From the NCBI GenBank assembly GCA_964607965.1, contig CAZSMH010000028.1:1-19779 (forward strand): a stretch of 19,779 nt of DNA, given 5' to 3'. The notes beneath the pieces were generated by a model. That model did not search any database, had not been told where the DNA came from, and saw only the letters and a list, made by a program, of their open reading frames with translations. The stretch's first letter is position 1. Each line of letters opens with the position of its first letter. Of this stretch, positions 1 to 7,189 are shown piece by piece. A program made the translations under genes and the position numbers. The stretch comes from SZUA-584 sp964607965 (GTDB lineage Bacteria > Bacillota > Clostridia > Christensenellales > SZUA-584).

Positions 1-534
1 AAGTATTTCGGAATAAACTACGCCGCGGATGATATCATTGCTTCCAAATAAGAGTTTCAGACTGCTTTTATATTTTGGAGTTTGAGGTTTATCAGTTAAT
101 TCGGTTTCAATCTGCTTGTCGTGCTCTATTTCCAGCGTACCCAAATACGGCATAGTATTTATGTTAGACATCAAATCAACGTCGGCTTGTTCTCCTCTGT
201 TCCATAACAATGTTCCCTCAGATGAGCGCTGGAATACATTGTTTTCAAGACCTTCCCAGGGTGATGAACTAACCAACGGCTGCAGTCTTTCGGTATTTCT
301 ATCTTCCTGCATATCCGGCTGACTGCTATATTGCACAGTCTCATTAATATGCTCGCTTACCGGTGGCGGCAGATTCGTCTGCTCCTCGTCATCATTAAAG
401 AACGACAGCGCGCGCTGAATATCGCTGATAAATGGGCGCGGCGGCGCATCATCGCTCTGCTTGTGCTTAGATTTCGATGCTGCAGAAACAATAGCTGATA
501 TTACACCGATTACGATAATCAGTAAAATTTCCAT
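1..534 (-). CDS. Anchored hypothetical protein with C-terminal YSEIL motif, 3' end cut by window edge
   Basis: Open reading frame of 178 codons with no stop before position 1, so the C-terminus lies outside the window. The ATG at 534 sits 10 nt after an AGGAG that overlaps the floA stop codon, which indicates translational coupling to floA. The protein starts with one hydrophobic segment (about residues 2-19). A long polar, probably disordered linker follows, rich in Asp, Glu, Gln, Ser and Pro. The visible end reads LLFGSNDIIRGVVYSEIL. A short C-terminal tail of the form 'R.A.(I/V)YSEIL..P' is common in small membrane-anchored bacterial proteins of unknown function, so only a few residues are probably missing. 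Its position as last visible gene of the NfeD-FloA operon suggests a membrane-microdomain accessory, but this is inference. No function can be assigned. Confidence 0.8.
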   Translation of the reverse strand, partial: MEILLIIVIGVISAIVSAASKSKHKQSDDAPPRPFISDIQRALSFFNDDEEQTNLPPPVSEHINETVQYSSQPDMQEDRNTERLQPLVSSSPWEGLENNVFQRSSEGTLLWNRGEQADVDLMSNINTMPYLGTLEIEHDKQIETELTDKPQTPKYKSSLKLLFGSNDIIRGVVYSEIL

Positions 535-543
535 ATCAGCCGC

Positions 544-1536
544 CTACTCCTGATCTATATTCGTCTTAGGGTTAGCTGCGCTTGATATCGCATCACGCAT
601 ACCTGTATCGGCCATAACATTCTTCATATTGTAGTAATCCATTATACCAAGATTGCCTTCTTTGAATGCGACAGCCATAGCACGCGGTATTTCAGCCTCA
701 GCCTCTACAACTTTTGCACGCATCTCCTGAACGGCAGCCTGCATTTCCTGTTCCCTGGCGACAGCCATTGCACGGCGCTCTTCCGCCTTGGCCTGAGCTA
801 TTTTCTTGTCAGCCTGTGCCTGGTCTATCTGAAGCTGTGCTCCTATATTGCGGCCGACGTCTACGTCCGCTATATCAATAGATAAAATCTCGTATGCAGT
901 TCCGGCGTCAAGCCCTTTGCCTAATACCGTTTTGGATATAAGATCCGGGTTTTCTAGAACCTGCTTATGAGTTTGGGCGGAACCTACAGTGGTGACGATA
1001 CCCTCTCCGACACGCGCAATAATTGTTTCCTCGCCCGCACCGCCGACTAGACGGTCAATATTAGCGCGAACAGTAACACGCGCTTTTGCGCGAAGCTCTA
1101 TACCGTCTTTGGCAATGGCTGCGACAACAGGAGTTTCAATAACTTTTGGGTTAACGCTCATCTTAACTGCTGTTAAAACATCACGCCCTGCAAGATCAAT
1201 TGCAGTTGCACGTTTGAAGTCTAAAGGAATATCCGCCTTTTGTGCCGCTATCAGCGCATCAACTACGCGGTCTACGTTGCCGCCTGCCAAATAATGCTGC
1301 TCAAGCATGTCGGTTGTCATCATTATTCCTGCTTTTACAGCCTTTATAAGAGGATTTGCAATATTAGCAGGTGTTATCTTTCTCAGGCGCATTCCAATAA
1401 GCGATATTATTCTTAGTTTAACGCCCGACGCACGTGCTGCAATCCACAGACGCACAGGCACAAAGCTGAAGAACAATACTAAAAGAATAAACCCTCCGGT
1501 AATAATCGCAATAATCATCCATACATTTGGATCCAT
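544..1536 (-). CDS. floA: Flotillin-like protein FloA
   Basis: A 330-residue protein matching the bacterial FloA (YqfA) type. It has an N-terminal membrane segment (about residues 6-27), then an SPFH domain (roughly 35-215). The C-terminal half is a charged coiled coil (about 228-295) of repeated Ala/Glu/Lys heptads (e.g. QAQADKKIAQAKAEERRAMA), followed by a conserved tail with GIMDYYNMKN. Length and architecture are normal for FloA. Flotillins form multimeric assemblies in the membrane that organise ordered lipid domains and affect membrane fluidity, secretion and signalling. The start is set by AAAAAGGAG 8 nt upstream of the ATG. It lies 41 nt downstream of the small zinc-ribbon gene and one gene after the NfeD-like gene, the usual partner of flotillins. 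Confidence 0.95.
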   Translation of the reverse strand: MDPNVWMIIAIITGGFILLVLFFSFVPVRLWIAARASGVKLRIISLIGMRLRKITPANIANPLIKAVKAGIMMTTDMLEQHYLAGGNVDRVVDALIAAQKADIPLDFKRATAIDLAGRDVLTAVKMSVNPKVIETPVVAAIAKDGIELRAKARVTVRANIDRLVGGAGEETIIARVGEGIVTTVGSAQTHKQVLENPDLISKTVLGKGLDAGTAYEILSIDIADVDVGRNIGAQLQIDQAQADKKIAQAKAEERRAMAVAREQEMQAAVQEMRAKVVEAEAEIPRAMAVAFKEGNLGIMDYYNMKNVMADTGMRDAISSAANPKTNIDQE

Positions 1537-1577
1537 AACAAAATCTCCTTTTTAATTATTATTATCAATATATAAAA

Positions 1578-1781
1578 TTATAAAAATAAACTAAATAAAT
1601 AATAAAGAAGCATAATAAACACAATAAAGCCGCCAGTATAAAGACAAACCATCAATAGCCTTTTGAAGTCTGTTTTTACTTCTTTAGGGCTACTTTCTTT
1701 CTCATACAGATACGCTTCGCATTTTTTGCAGTATTCTGCGTTGTCCGAATACTCTAGTTTACACACAGGACAGTATTTCAT
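1578..1781 (-). CDS. Small zinc-ribbon membrane protein
   Basis: A 67-residue protein. An N-terminal zinc ribbon has two CxxC knuckles (C4/C7 and C18/C21, MKYCPVCKLEYSDNAEYCKKC), followed by a charged linker and one C-terminal transmembrane helix (about residues 43-66). The ATG follows the stop of the NfeD-like gene by 4 nt. Its ribosome site (CTGGAG) lies inside that gene's last codons, so translation is coupled. The small size is balanced by clean motifs and operon position, so the gene is considered real. Zinc-ribbon plus single-helix proteins are widespread in Firmicutes and usually uncharacterised. Lying between NfeD and FloA, it may be an adaptor of the same membrane assembly; this is inference. 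Confidence 0.85.
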   Translation of the reverse strand: MKYCPVCKLEYSDNAEYCKKCEAYLYEKESSPKEVKTDFKRLLMVCLYTGGFIVFIMLLYYLFSLFL

Positions 1782-1785
1782 ATCA

Positions 1786-2277
1786 TTACTCCAGCTGCCT
1801 TACAATAATACGGGCGCCGACAACGCGGACCACTTCTATACGCGCACCGCTCGGGATAAACTCTCCGTCAGTAACTACATCCGCTTTTTCGCCGTCAAGA
1901 CTTGCAGTTCCTGAAGGGCGCAGAGGCGTTAAGCTTATTCCGGTTTTACCGGCAAACCGCGATTTATCCTCATTCGCAATATAGCCTTCCTCCCTGTCGG
2001 CTGCATTTTTCAATACAATAGATGAGCGGTACAAAAGGCCGCGTCTGAAACTTCTTGCGGCAATCAGGGCAAGAATAATTACAACCCCCCCTATGACAAG
2101 TATAAGTATCAGTGCCTCGGTTAAGTTTTTGGCTTGAAAAACAATACAGAGGAGAAGCGAGACTAACCCAAGACCGCCAAATATCCCAAACCCTGGCGCA
2201 AAAAGCTCTATCAGCATCAGCACCATACCCACAGCGAAAAGCACAACGGATAAAATATTTATAGATTCAAAAAGCAT
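1786..2277 (-). CDS. NfeD-like membrane protein (short form)
   Basis: A 163-residue protein with three or so hydrophobic segments (about residues 8-27, 32-48 and 54-73). A C-terminal OB-fold NfeD domain follows (about 107-162), recognisable by LTPLRPSGTASLDGE, DVVTDGEFIPSGARIEVV and a final REG-like strand VVGARIIVRQ. It lacks the N-terminal ClpP-like serine protease of long NfeD proteins. Short NfeD proteins are typically co-encoded with flotillin/SPFH proteins and thought to support their assembly. Start choice: the ATG at 2277 has GAGAGG about 10 nt upstream. A TTG at 2295 would add six residues but has no better ribosome site. First gene of the operon that includes floA. Confidence 0.9.
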   Translation of the reverse strand: MLFESINILSVVLFAVGMVLMLIELFAPGFGIFGGLGLVSLLLCIVFQAKNLTEALILILVIGGVVIILALIAARSFRRGLLYRSSIVLKNAADREEGYIANEDKSRFAGKTGISLTPLRPSGTASLDGEKADVVTDGEFIPSGARIEVVRVVGARIIVRQLE

Positions 2278-2327
2278 ACCGGCAGCACCTCTCAAGCTTT
2301 AAGGTTATCATTAATCCATATGAATTT

Positions 2328-2336
2328 AGTATAACA
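2328..2336 (-). promoter_or_regulatory. Extended -10 promoter of the nfeD-floA operon
   Basis: On the minus strand, TATACT (2333-2328) is preceded by TGT (2336-2334), giving an extended -10 element TGTTATACT about 50 nt upstream of the NfeD start. The -35 position (TATCTT) is weak, as is common when a TG extension is present. Sequence match only. Confidence 0.5.
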
Positions 2337-2405
2337 CAATATGATATAAAAAGATATTTTACCTATTGTAAAATTTTCTGTAAAATTGTGAATATTACCT
2401 TAGTG

Positions 2406-2434
2406 TTGCATTGTGACTTAAACTATATTATACT
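2406..2434 (+). promoter_or_regulatory. Probable promoter of the acyl-CoA dehydrogenase-etf operon
   Basis: A TATACT -10 candidate (2429-2434) lies 17 bp after TTGCAT (2406-2411), in the AT-rich spacer between divergent operons and about 70 nt upstream of the gene start. An overlapping alternative is TTGTGA (2411-2416) with TATGTT (2434-2439). The -35 hexamer is a poor match, so the exact start is uncertain. Confidence 0.4.
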
Positions 2435-2502
2435 ATGTTAGCAATACTAATTAATATATATTGGTATCTTTATTTTATATTTTTTATAACAGGAGATATA
2501 AT

Positions 2503-3651
2503 ATGGACTATTTTCTTACAGATGAACAGCAGATGATTCAGGAACTTGCAGCGAAAATTGCAGATGAGAAAATTGCTCCGGTAGCTATTCAACATGATGA
2601 AGAAGGGACATTTCCGCATGATATTATCAAGGTGCTTGCGGATTCGGATTTATGCGGAGTATATATATCCGAAGAATACGGAGGCCTTGGCGGCGGCATT
2701 TTTGAGATGGCGCTTGTAGTTGAGCAGTTAAGCCGCGCCTGCGGAGGAATTGCGTTAAGTTATGCAGGTACGGGGCTTGGAACATTTCCTATTATTCTGT
2801 TCGGTAATGACAAGCAGAAACAAAAATACCTTCCCGATATTGCGGCGGGTAAAAAGCTGGCGGCGTTTGGCTTGACAGAAGCGAACGCAGGGAGCGATGC
2901 GGCGGGTGTACAGACATCTGCCGTGCTTGACGGAAACGAATACATACTTAACGGTACAAAACAGTGGATAACCAACGGCGGCGAAGCCGATGTGTATTCT
3001 GTAATAGCATGTACTGACAGATCAAGCGGGGCAAGAGGTTTTTCGGCATTTATAGTCGAAAAAGGCACGCCAGGTTTTTCTTTCGGCAAAAAAGAAAACA
3101 AAATGGGCATCCGGGCTTCCGCCACGGTTGAGCTTGTTTTTGAAGACTGCAGAATACCTAAGGAAAATCTTTTATCAAAAGAAGGGCTTGGGTTTATAGT
3201 AGCGATGAAAACGCTGGACAGAACCCGGCCGGGCGTTGCGGCTCAGGCTGTCGGTATAGCCCAGGGTGCTCTGGATGCAGCTGTTAAGTACTCTAGGGAA
3301 AGAATCCAGTTTGGTGCGCCAATATCTTCTTTTCAGGCAGTCCAGCATATAATGGCTGATATGGCAATACAGATTGAGGCCTCCCGGGCGCTTGTATACC
3401 AAACATGCAGATACATCGATTCGGGAGCTAAGAATATTTCCAAGCAGTCGGCAATGTGCAAAGTAATAGCATCCGACACCGCAATGAAAGTAACAACAGA
3501 CGCGGTGCAGATTCTTGGCGGATACGGGTATATGAAAGAGTATCCGGTAGAAAAGATGATGAGAGATGCTAAAATTACACAGATTTATGAGGGTACCAAT
3601 CAGATACAAAGAAATATTATCGCTCATGAACTGATTAAAGAATACCGTTAG
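2503..3651 (+). CDS. Acyl-CoA dehydrogenase (butyryl-CoA dehydrogenase type)
   Basis: A 382-residue cytoplasmic FAD enzyme, the normal length for short-chain acyl-CoA dehydrogenases. The family signature FGLTEANAGSD (122-132) lies in the middle domain. The C-terminal helical domain ends with QIYEGTNQIQRNI, whose Glu (E363) is the position of the catalytic base. The start is the ATG at 2503, 7 nt after AGGAG. An upstream in-frame TTG at 2461 has no ribosome site and adds no family-like sequence. The etfB and etfA genes follow directly, so the enzyme probably works as an enoyl-CoA reductase complexed with Etf, oxidising NADH and reducing both an enoyl-CoA and ferredoxin. No crotonase, thiolase or hydroxybutyryl-CoA dehydrogenase gene is adjacent, so the acyl substrate cannot be fixed: butyryl-, caffeyl-, acrylyl- or another CoA ester is possible. 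Confidence 0.93.
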   Translation: MDYFLTDEQQMIQELAAKIADEKIAPVAIQHDEEGTFPHDIIKVLADSDLCGVYISEEYGGLGGGIFEMALVVEQLSRACGGIALSYAGTGLGTFPIILFGNDKQKQKYLPDIAAGKKLAAFGLTEANAGSDAAGVQTSAVLDGNEYILNGTKQWITNGGEADVYSVIACTDRSSGARGFSAFIVEKGTPGFSFGKKENKMGIRASATVELVFEDCRIPKENLLSKEGLGFIVAMKTLDRTRPGVAAQAVGIAQGALDAAVKYSRERIQFGAPISSFQAVQHIMADMAIQIEASRALVYQTCRYIDSGAKNISKQSAMCKVIASDTAMKVTTDAVQILGGYGYMKEYPVEKMMRDAKITQIYEGTNQIQRNIIAHELIKEYR

Positions 3652-3677
3652 CAAAAAGAAAAAGCATTCTCAATCAG

Positions 3678-3722
3678 CCTTTTAGCAAAGGTGCTGTTAA
3701 GCACAGCTTGCTTGTGCGTTTT
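3678..3722 (+). promoter_or_regulatory. Tandem hairpins between acyl-CoA dehydrogenase and etfB
   Basis: The 93-nt spacer holds a CCTTT/AAAGG hairpin (3678-3682 with 3687-3691). It also holds two overlapping, mutually exclusive stems: GTGCT/AGCAC (3691-3695 with 3700-3704) and GCACA/TGTGC (3701-3705 with 3713-3717). The last is followed by GTTTTG. A partial terminator or an RNA-processing site that sets the ratio of dehydrogenase to Etf is possible. Seen directly; function inferred. Confidence 0.35.
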
Positions 3723-3744
3723 GATACAATAAGGAGTGAAATAA

Positions 3745-4539
3745 TTGAACATAATCGTATGTGTTAAACAGGTACCCGGTACAAATGAAGTAAAAATGAA
3801 TAAGGAAACAAATACAATAATCCGCGAAGGTGTCGAAGCTATTATTAATCCTTTTGATAGCTATGCATTGGAGGAAGGTCTGCGTATAAAGGAAAAAACC
3901 GATGGCAAGGTTACCGTATTGAGCATGGGAATACCCGCTGTTGCAGAATTGCTTAAGGAAACTATTGCGCTTGGCGCTGACGACACTGTACTTCTTAGCG
4001 ACAGGGCGTTTGCGGGCGCGGATACTCTTGCAACGGCTTATGCACTCTCTATGGGAATAAAGAAAATCGGCGGGTACGATATTATTATATGCGGAAAACA
4101 AGCTACCGACGGGGATACAGCTCAGGTTGGCCCTAGCCTTGCCGAAAAGCTTGGCGTTCCCCATACAACATATGTACGTAAAATCGAAGAACTGCGCGAA
4201 GGGTATATAAGGTGTCAGAGAATGACTGATGACGGCTACGAGGTAATAGAAATGTCGCTTCCCGCAGTAATTACAGTTGTAAAAGAAATAAACGAACCGC
4301 GGCTGCCTTCTATAAAGGGAATGATGCGGGCAAAAAAGACTACAGTAAATGTCTGGAGTGCAAAAGATATAGGAGCGGATATAGAACTTTGCGGACTTAA
4401 AGGCTCTCCTACTCAGGTCGTTTCGACTTTTGTACCCGTTCATGATGTGCAAAGCGAAATGATAGAGGGGCAGCCGGAGGAACAGGCCAAAAGACTTGCG
4501 GATGTATTAATGTCAATGCAGTTTGAAACCAGCGTTTAA
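3745..4539 (+). CDS. etfB: Electron transfer flavoprotein beta subunit (EtfB)
   Basis: A 264-residue FixA/EtfB-family protein beginning NIIVCVKQVPGTNEV. The diagnostic segment GKQATDGDTAQVGP (117-130) lies in the nucleotide/FAD-binding fold. The C-terminal tail runs out along the alpha subunit and the dehydrogenase. The start is TTG at 3745, supported by AAGGAG 8 nt upstream and by homologous N-termini. In bifurcating Etfs this subunit holds the FAD that splits electrons from NADH. Located 93 nt after the acyl-CoA dehydrogenase and 24 nt before etfA, consistent with one mRNA and a Bcd/EtfAB-type complex. Confidence 0.95.
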   Translation: MNIIVCVKQVPGTNEVKMNKETNTIIREGVEAIINPFDSYALEEGLRIKEKTDGKVTVLSMGIPAVAELLKETIALGADDTVLLSDRAFAGADTLATAYALSMGIKKIGGYDIIICGKQATDGDTAQVGPSLAEKLGVPHTTYVRKIEELREGYIRCQRMTDDGYEVIEMSLPAVITVVKEINEPRLPSIKGMMRAKKTTVNVWSAKDIGADIELCGLKGSPTQVVSTFVPVHDVQSEMIEGQPEEQAKRLADVLMSMQFETSV

Positions 4540-4563
4540 CGGACGGCAATCGGAGGTTTATTA

Positions 4564-5757
4564 ATGTCAAGCATAAATATTAATGATAAATGTATAGGAT
4601 GCAGGCTGTGCATCAAAGCCTGTCCTTTCGGGGCAATCAAGGTTGAGGAAAAAAAGGCGGTAATTCTTGATAACTGCACTCTATGCGGCGTGTGCGTTTC
4701 TTCGTGCAAGTTCGGCGCGATTGATTTTGAAAAGGACGAAGCCGAAACGGCTGCTGATATCTCTGAATATAAGGGTGTATGGGTATTCGGTGAGCAGACA
4801 GGCGGTACGCCTGCGGGAGTTGCTCTCGAGCTGCTAGGAGAGGGCAGAAAGCTGTCTGATATACTCGGTGTTGAACTTTCGGCAGTACTGCTAGGCAGTA
4901 ATATTGAGCAAGCTGCAAAGCTGTTGATTGCGCACGGCGCCGATAACGTATATCTGATTGACCATCCATCGCTGCAGTATTTTAATGATGAATCCTATAC
5001 TGATATATTTGTTCAACTAATTAAGAATTATAAACCTGAAATAGTGCTTATGGGAGCAAGCACATACGGGCGTTCGCTCGCTCCTAGGATTTCTTCCAGA
5101 ATAAACACCGGGCTTACCGCAGACTGCACTAAGCTGGAAATAGACACTGAAAAGAAGATCCTTCTTCAGACCCGCCCTGCTTTCGGCGGAAACCTGATGG
5201 CCACTATTATATGTCCAAACAGACGGCCTCAGATGGCAACAGTACGCCCTAAGGTCATGAAAGCTATTGAACCTGATTATGCGCGGACCGGAAGTATTAT
5301 AAGACCTGACGTTAAGCTGCCGGTGCAGCTTGCCACTAAAGTTGTGGATGTCGTATCAAACCTTACCCAAATGGTCAACCTCACGGAAGCAGATATAATT
5401 GTATCCGGAGGCCGCGGCCTTGGCGATCCTAAAAATTTCAGTCTGCTGGAAGAACTCGCAAGGTTGTTGGGCGGTGCTGTGGGCGCATCCCGCGCGGCGG
5501 TGGATGCAGGCTGGATAGAGTACTGCCACCAGGTTGGTCAAACAGGAAAAACAGTCGGCCCGAAGGTGTATTTTGCGTGCGGTATTTCGGGAGCCGTACA
5601 GCATCTTGCCGGAATGTCGTCGTCAGATACCATTATTGCTATAAACAAAAATCCTGACGCGCCTATTTTTAAAGTCGCAACGTTTGGAATCATCGGTGAT
5701 GTGCTGCAGGTTGTCCCCGCTTTAATCAATGAATTCAAGACTAGGCTGGCACAATAA
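4564..5757 (+). CDS. etfA: Electron transfer flavoprotein alpha subunit with N-terminal 2x[4Fe-4S] ferredoxin domain
   Basis: A 397-residue protein, longer than ordinary EtfA (about 320-340) because of an N-terminal ferredoxin module. It has two cluster motifs, C10-C13-C16-C20 (CIGCRLCIKACP) and C38-C41-C44-C48 (CTLCGVCVSSCK). The rest is EtfA: an N-terminal fold (about 70-195), then the FAD-binding C-terminal domain with VSGGRGLGD, GQTGKTVGPKVY and the family signature GISGAVQHLAGM. Fusions of this type occur in bifurcating Etfs such as CarE of the caffeyl-CoA reductase of Acetobacterium woodii, where the clusters are proposed to relay low-potential electrons to ferredoxin. The ATG at 4564 has GGAGG 7 nt upstream. 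It closes the operon, with a strong terminator about 10 nt beyond the stop. Confidence 0.95.
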   Translation: MSSININDKCIGCRLCIKACPFGAIKVEEKKAVILDNCTLCGVCVSSCKFGAIDFEKDEAETAADISEYKGVWVFGEQTGGTPAGVALELLGEGRKLSDILGVELSAVLLGSNIEQAAKLLIAHGADNVYLIDHPSLQYFNDESYTDIFVQLIKNYKPEIVLMGASTYGRSLAPRISSRINTGLTADCTKLEIDTEKKILLQTRPAFGGNLMATIICPNRRPQMATVRPKVMKAIEPDYARTGSIIRPDVKLPVQLATKVVDVVSNLTQMVNLTEADIIVSGGRGLGDPKNFSLLEELARLLGGAVGASRAAVDAGWIEYCHQVGQTGKTVGPKVYFACGISGAVQHLAGMSSSDTIIAINKNPDAPIFKVATFGIIGDVLQVVPALINEFKTRLAQ

Positions 5758-5766
5758 GCTTACTTA

Positions 5767-5805
5767 ACCGCTTTCGCCAGCTTTATCCGGCGAAGGCGGT
5801 TTTTT
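5767..5805 (+). terminator. Rho-independent terminator after etfA
   Basis: A 12-bp stem pairs 5767-5778 with 5789-5800 (CCGC-TTTCGCC against GGCGAAGGCGG, with one G-T pair) around a 10-nt loop, followed by a T-run through 5805. It separates etfA from the convergent kinase-like gene. On the minus strand the same stem lacks a good T-run, so it is primarily a plus-strand terminator. Confidence 0.9.
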
Positions 5806-6430
5806 ATTTCTCACGCACAATCTTATTCGTATTCTCCCATAACTGCTGAGCTTTATCAATATCATATTCTAATACACGTCTGCGTTTAATAATGTCTTTC
5901 ATCTCGTCAATATAGGCTTTATGCATTTTTGTCTCATCAGCGCCCGAATCTTTAAAGCATTCATACAGCAATCTGGCGCAGTCTTCTTTTTCTATGGAAA
6001 ACGGCGGGTCATACGTTACGGCAAAAGCAATTATCCGCCCAAAGTCCGATTCTGTTTCGCCCGGAAAGCAAACCTCCTCAAAATCGACTCCTACACATAT
6101 GTCTTTATCTTTACAGTAAATAAAATTTCTAAGATTAACGTCTCCCCGCAGCGTGCCTAAAGCGGCGTAATAACTGTTCAGCCATTTTAACAGTGCATCT
6201 GCATGCTTTTTTTCAAAACAATCCACTAAAGACTGGTATGTACAGCCTTTAATCAATTTATATTCAATCGTTTTGCCGTATGCGCGCAAAATATCAGGCA
6301 CATAAACCCCGCTGCTTTTTAATCTTGTGACCGATTCAAGCTCGTGCCTGAAAGAATGAATATTGCTAAATCTTTTTATAACCTTTCCGTTTTCCAGCGA
6401 TACGGAGTTATTTCGCGAATATAACTTCAT
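5804..6430 (-). CDS. Small protein-kinase-fold phosphotransferase
   Basis: A 208-residue protein with the marks of a minimal kinase fold. There are basic residues near the N-terminus in the nucleotide-binding lobe (KVIKRF, 16-21) and Glu30 as the possible salt-bridge partner. A catalytic-loop motif RGDVNLRNFIY has D97 and N102 in the HxDxxxxN spacing, and a metal-binding DFE (116-118) replaces DFG. Overall it resembles compact aminoglycoside-phosphotransferase/Bud32/RIO-like kinases, but no specific family is assured. The start overlaps the stop of the MobB-like gene as ATGA, so it is translationally coupled and last in the ten-gene ECF operon. That context favours phosphorylating an imported small molecule or a protein partner. 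The substrate is unknown. Confidence 0.75.
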   Translation of the reverse strand: MKLYSRNNSVSLENGKVIKRFSNIHSFRHELESVTRLKSSGVYVPDILRAYGKTIEYKLIKGCTYQSLVDCFEKKHADALLKWLNSYYAALGTLRGDVNLRNFIYCKDKDICVGVDFEEVCFPGETESDFGRIIAFAVTYDPPFSIEKEDCARLLYECFKDSGADETKMHKAYIDEMKDIIKRRRVLEYDIDKAQQLWENTNKIVREK

Positions 6431-7179
6431 GTCTTGAATCTTATTTCAATATCGCTGTTGTCGCTGTAACCCGAAAGTTCTTTTACAACACCCATAACGG
6501 CGTTTGTAAGTATGTTCTGGACAAATGGCACCATGCTTATAGGCTGTCCGTTTATTGAAAGATATATTTTTGCCGCTGTTAAAACACAATCCTCCCTTTT
6601 CGCCTTTTTATGGGCTATCAAACCGGCAAGTTCGCGGCAGCTGTGCGAACAGGCAGAGCAGCATTCCGGGTCGAAAGACGGAAGCGGCTCGAAAGCATTA
6701 TCCAACACAAAATCCACGATTGCATCAGGCTTTTCAAGCGCGTTTATCACCGGCAAATTTTCGGCTTCTTTAATACCTGTTCCTGCTATTACCCCCGATA
6801 CAGCAATTGCGCGGCAGTCCTTTTTATCTTTAATCTGCTGTATGTTTTGCGCGGTTATAATTATCGGTACATTGCAGTCCGACACCCCTTCCAGAATAAC
6901 AAAATCATGGTCATAGTTTTTCAGTATCTGGTCTATGGGCAGCATGCTTTGATATAGTATATCTGTCTCTTTATAGCCGCGTGCCGTTACAAGCTGTGAG
7001 CCTGCCGCCTTATGCTTTTGCGTATCTACTTCGGGGTCAGTATCAATTGAAAATTCTCTACAATGGATTTTTTTTACCGAACCGACGCTGTATCCTCTTT
7101 TTCTAAGCCCGCTTATTATTGTTTGACATACGGTCGTCTTTCCTGTGTTAGTTGTTCCGATTACTGATATTGCTTTCAT
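6427..7179 (-). CDS. MobB-like P-loop GTPase with C-terminal cysteine cluster
   Basis: A 250-residue protein. The N-terminal 160 residues match the MobB (molybdopterin-guanine dinucleotide biosynthesis B) fold: P-loop GTTNTGKTT (8-16), a KKIHC segment, TDPEVDTQKHKAAGS, and a Walker-B-like FVILEGVSD (93-101). Past the usual MobB length there is an added module. It has five cysteines, C173, C174, C177, C181 and C198 (CCSACSHSC...C), suited to a metal or Fe-S site, and a conserved-looking tail INGQPISMVPFVQNIL. The start is the ATG at 7179 with AAAGGAGG just upstream; an earlier ATG at 7197 lies upstream of this site. Its ribosome site overlaps the ecfT stop. MobB proteins bind GTP and assist molybdenum cofactor maturation, but a role in some other cofactor pathway is equally possible here. 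Confidence 0.8.
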   Translation of the reverse strand: MKAISVIGTTNTGKTTVCQTIISGLRKRGYSVGSVKKIHCREFSIDTDPEVDTQKHKAAGSQLVTARGYKETDILYQSMLPIDQILKNYDHDFVILEGVSDCNVPIIITAQNIQQIKDKKDCRAIAVSGVIAGTGIKEAENLPVINALEKPDAIVDFVLDNAFEPLPSFDPECCSACSHSCRELAGLIAHKKAKREDCVLTAAKIYLSINGQPISMVPFVQNILTNAVMGVVKELSGYSDNSDIEIRFKT

Positions 7180-7189
7180 TACTCCTCCT

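Noticed and set aside
3175..3654. A 159-codon open frame on the minus strand opposite the acyl-CoA dehydrogenase
   Set aside because: Antisense to the conserved C-terminal domain of the dehydrogenase, no recognisable motif, no ribosome site noted.
3697..4452. A 251-codon open frame on the minus strand opposite etfB
   Set aside because: It mirrors a clear etfB gene, has no family features and an irregular Cys/Tyr/Phe-rich composition typical of an antisense shadow.
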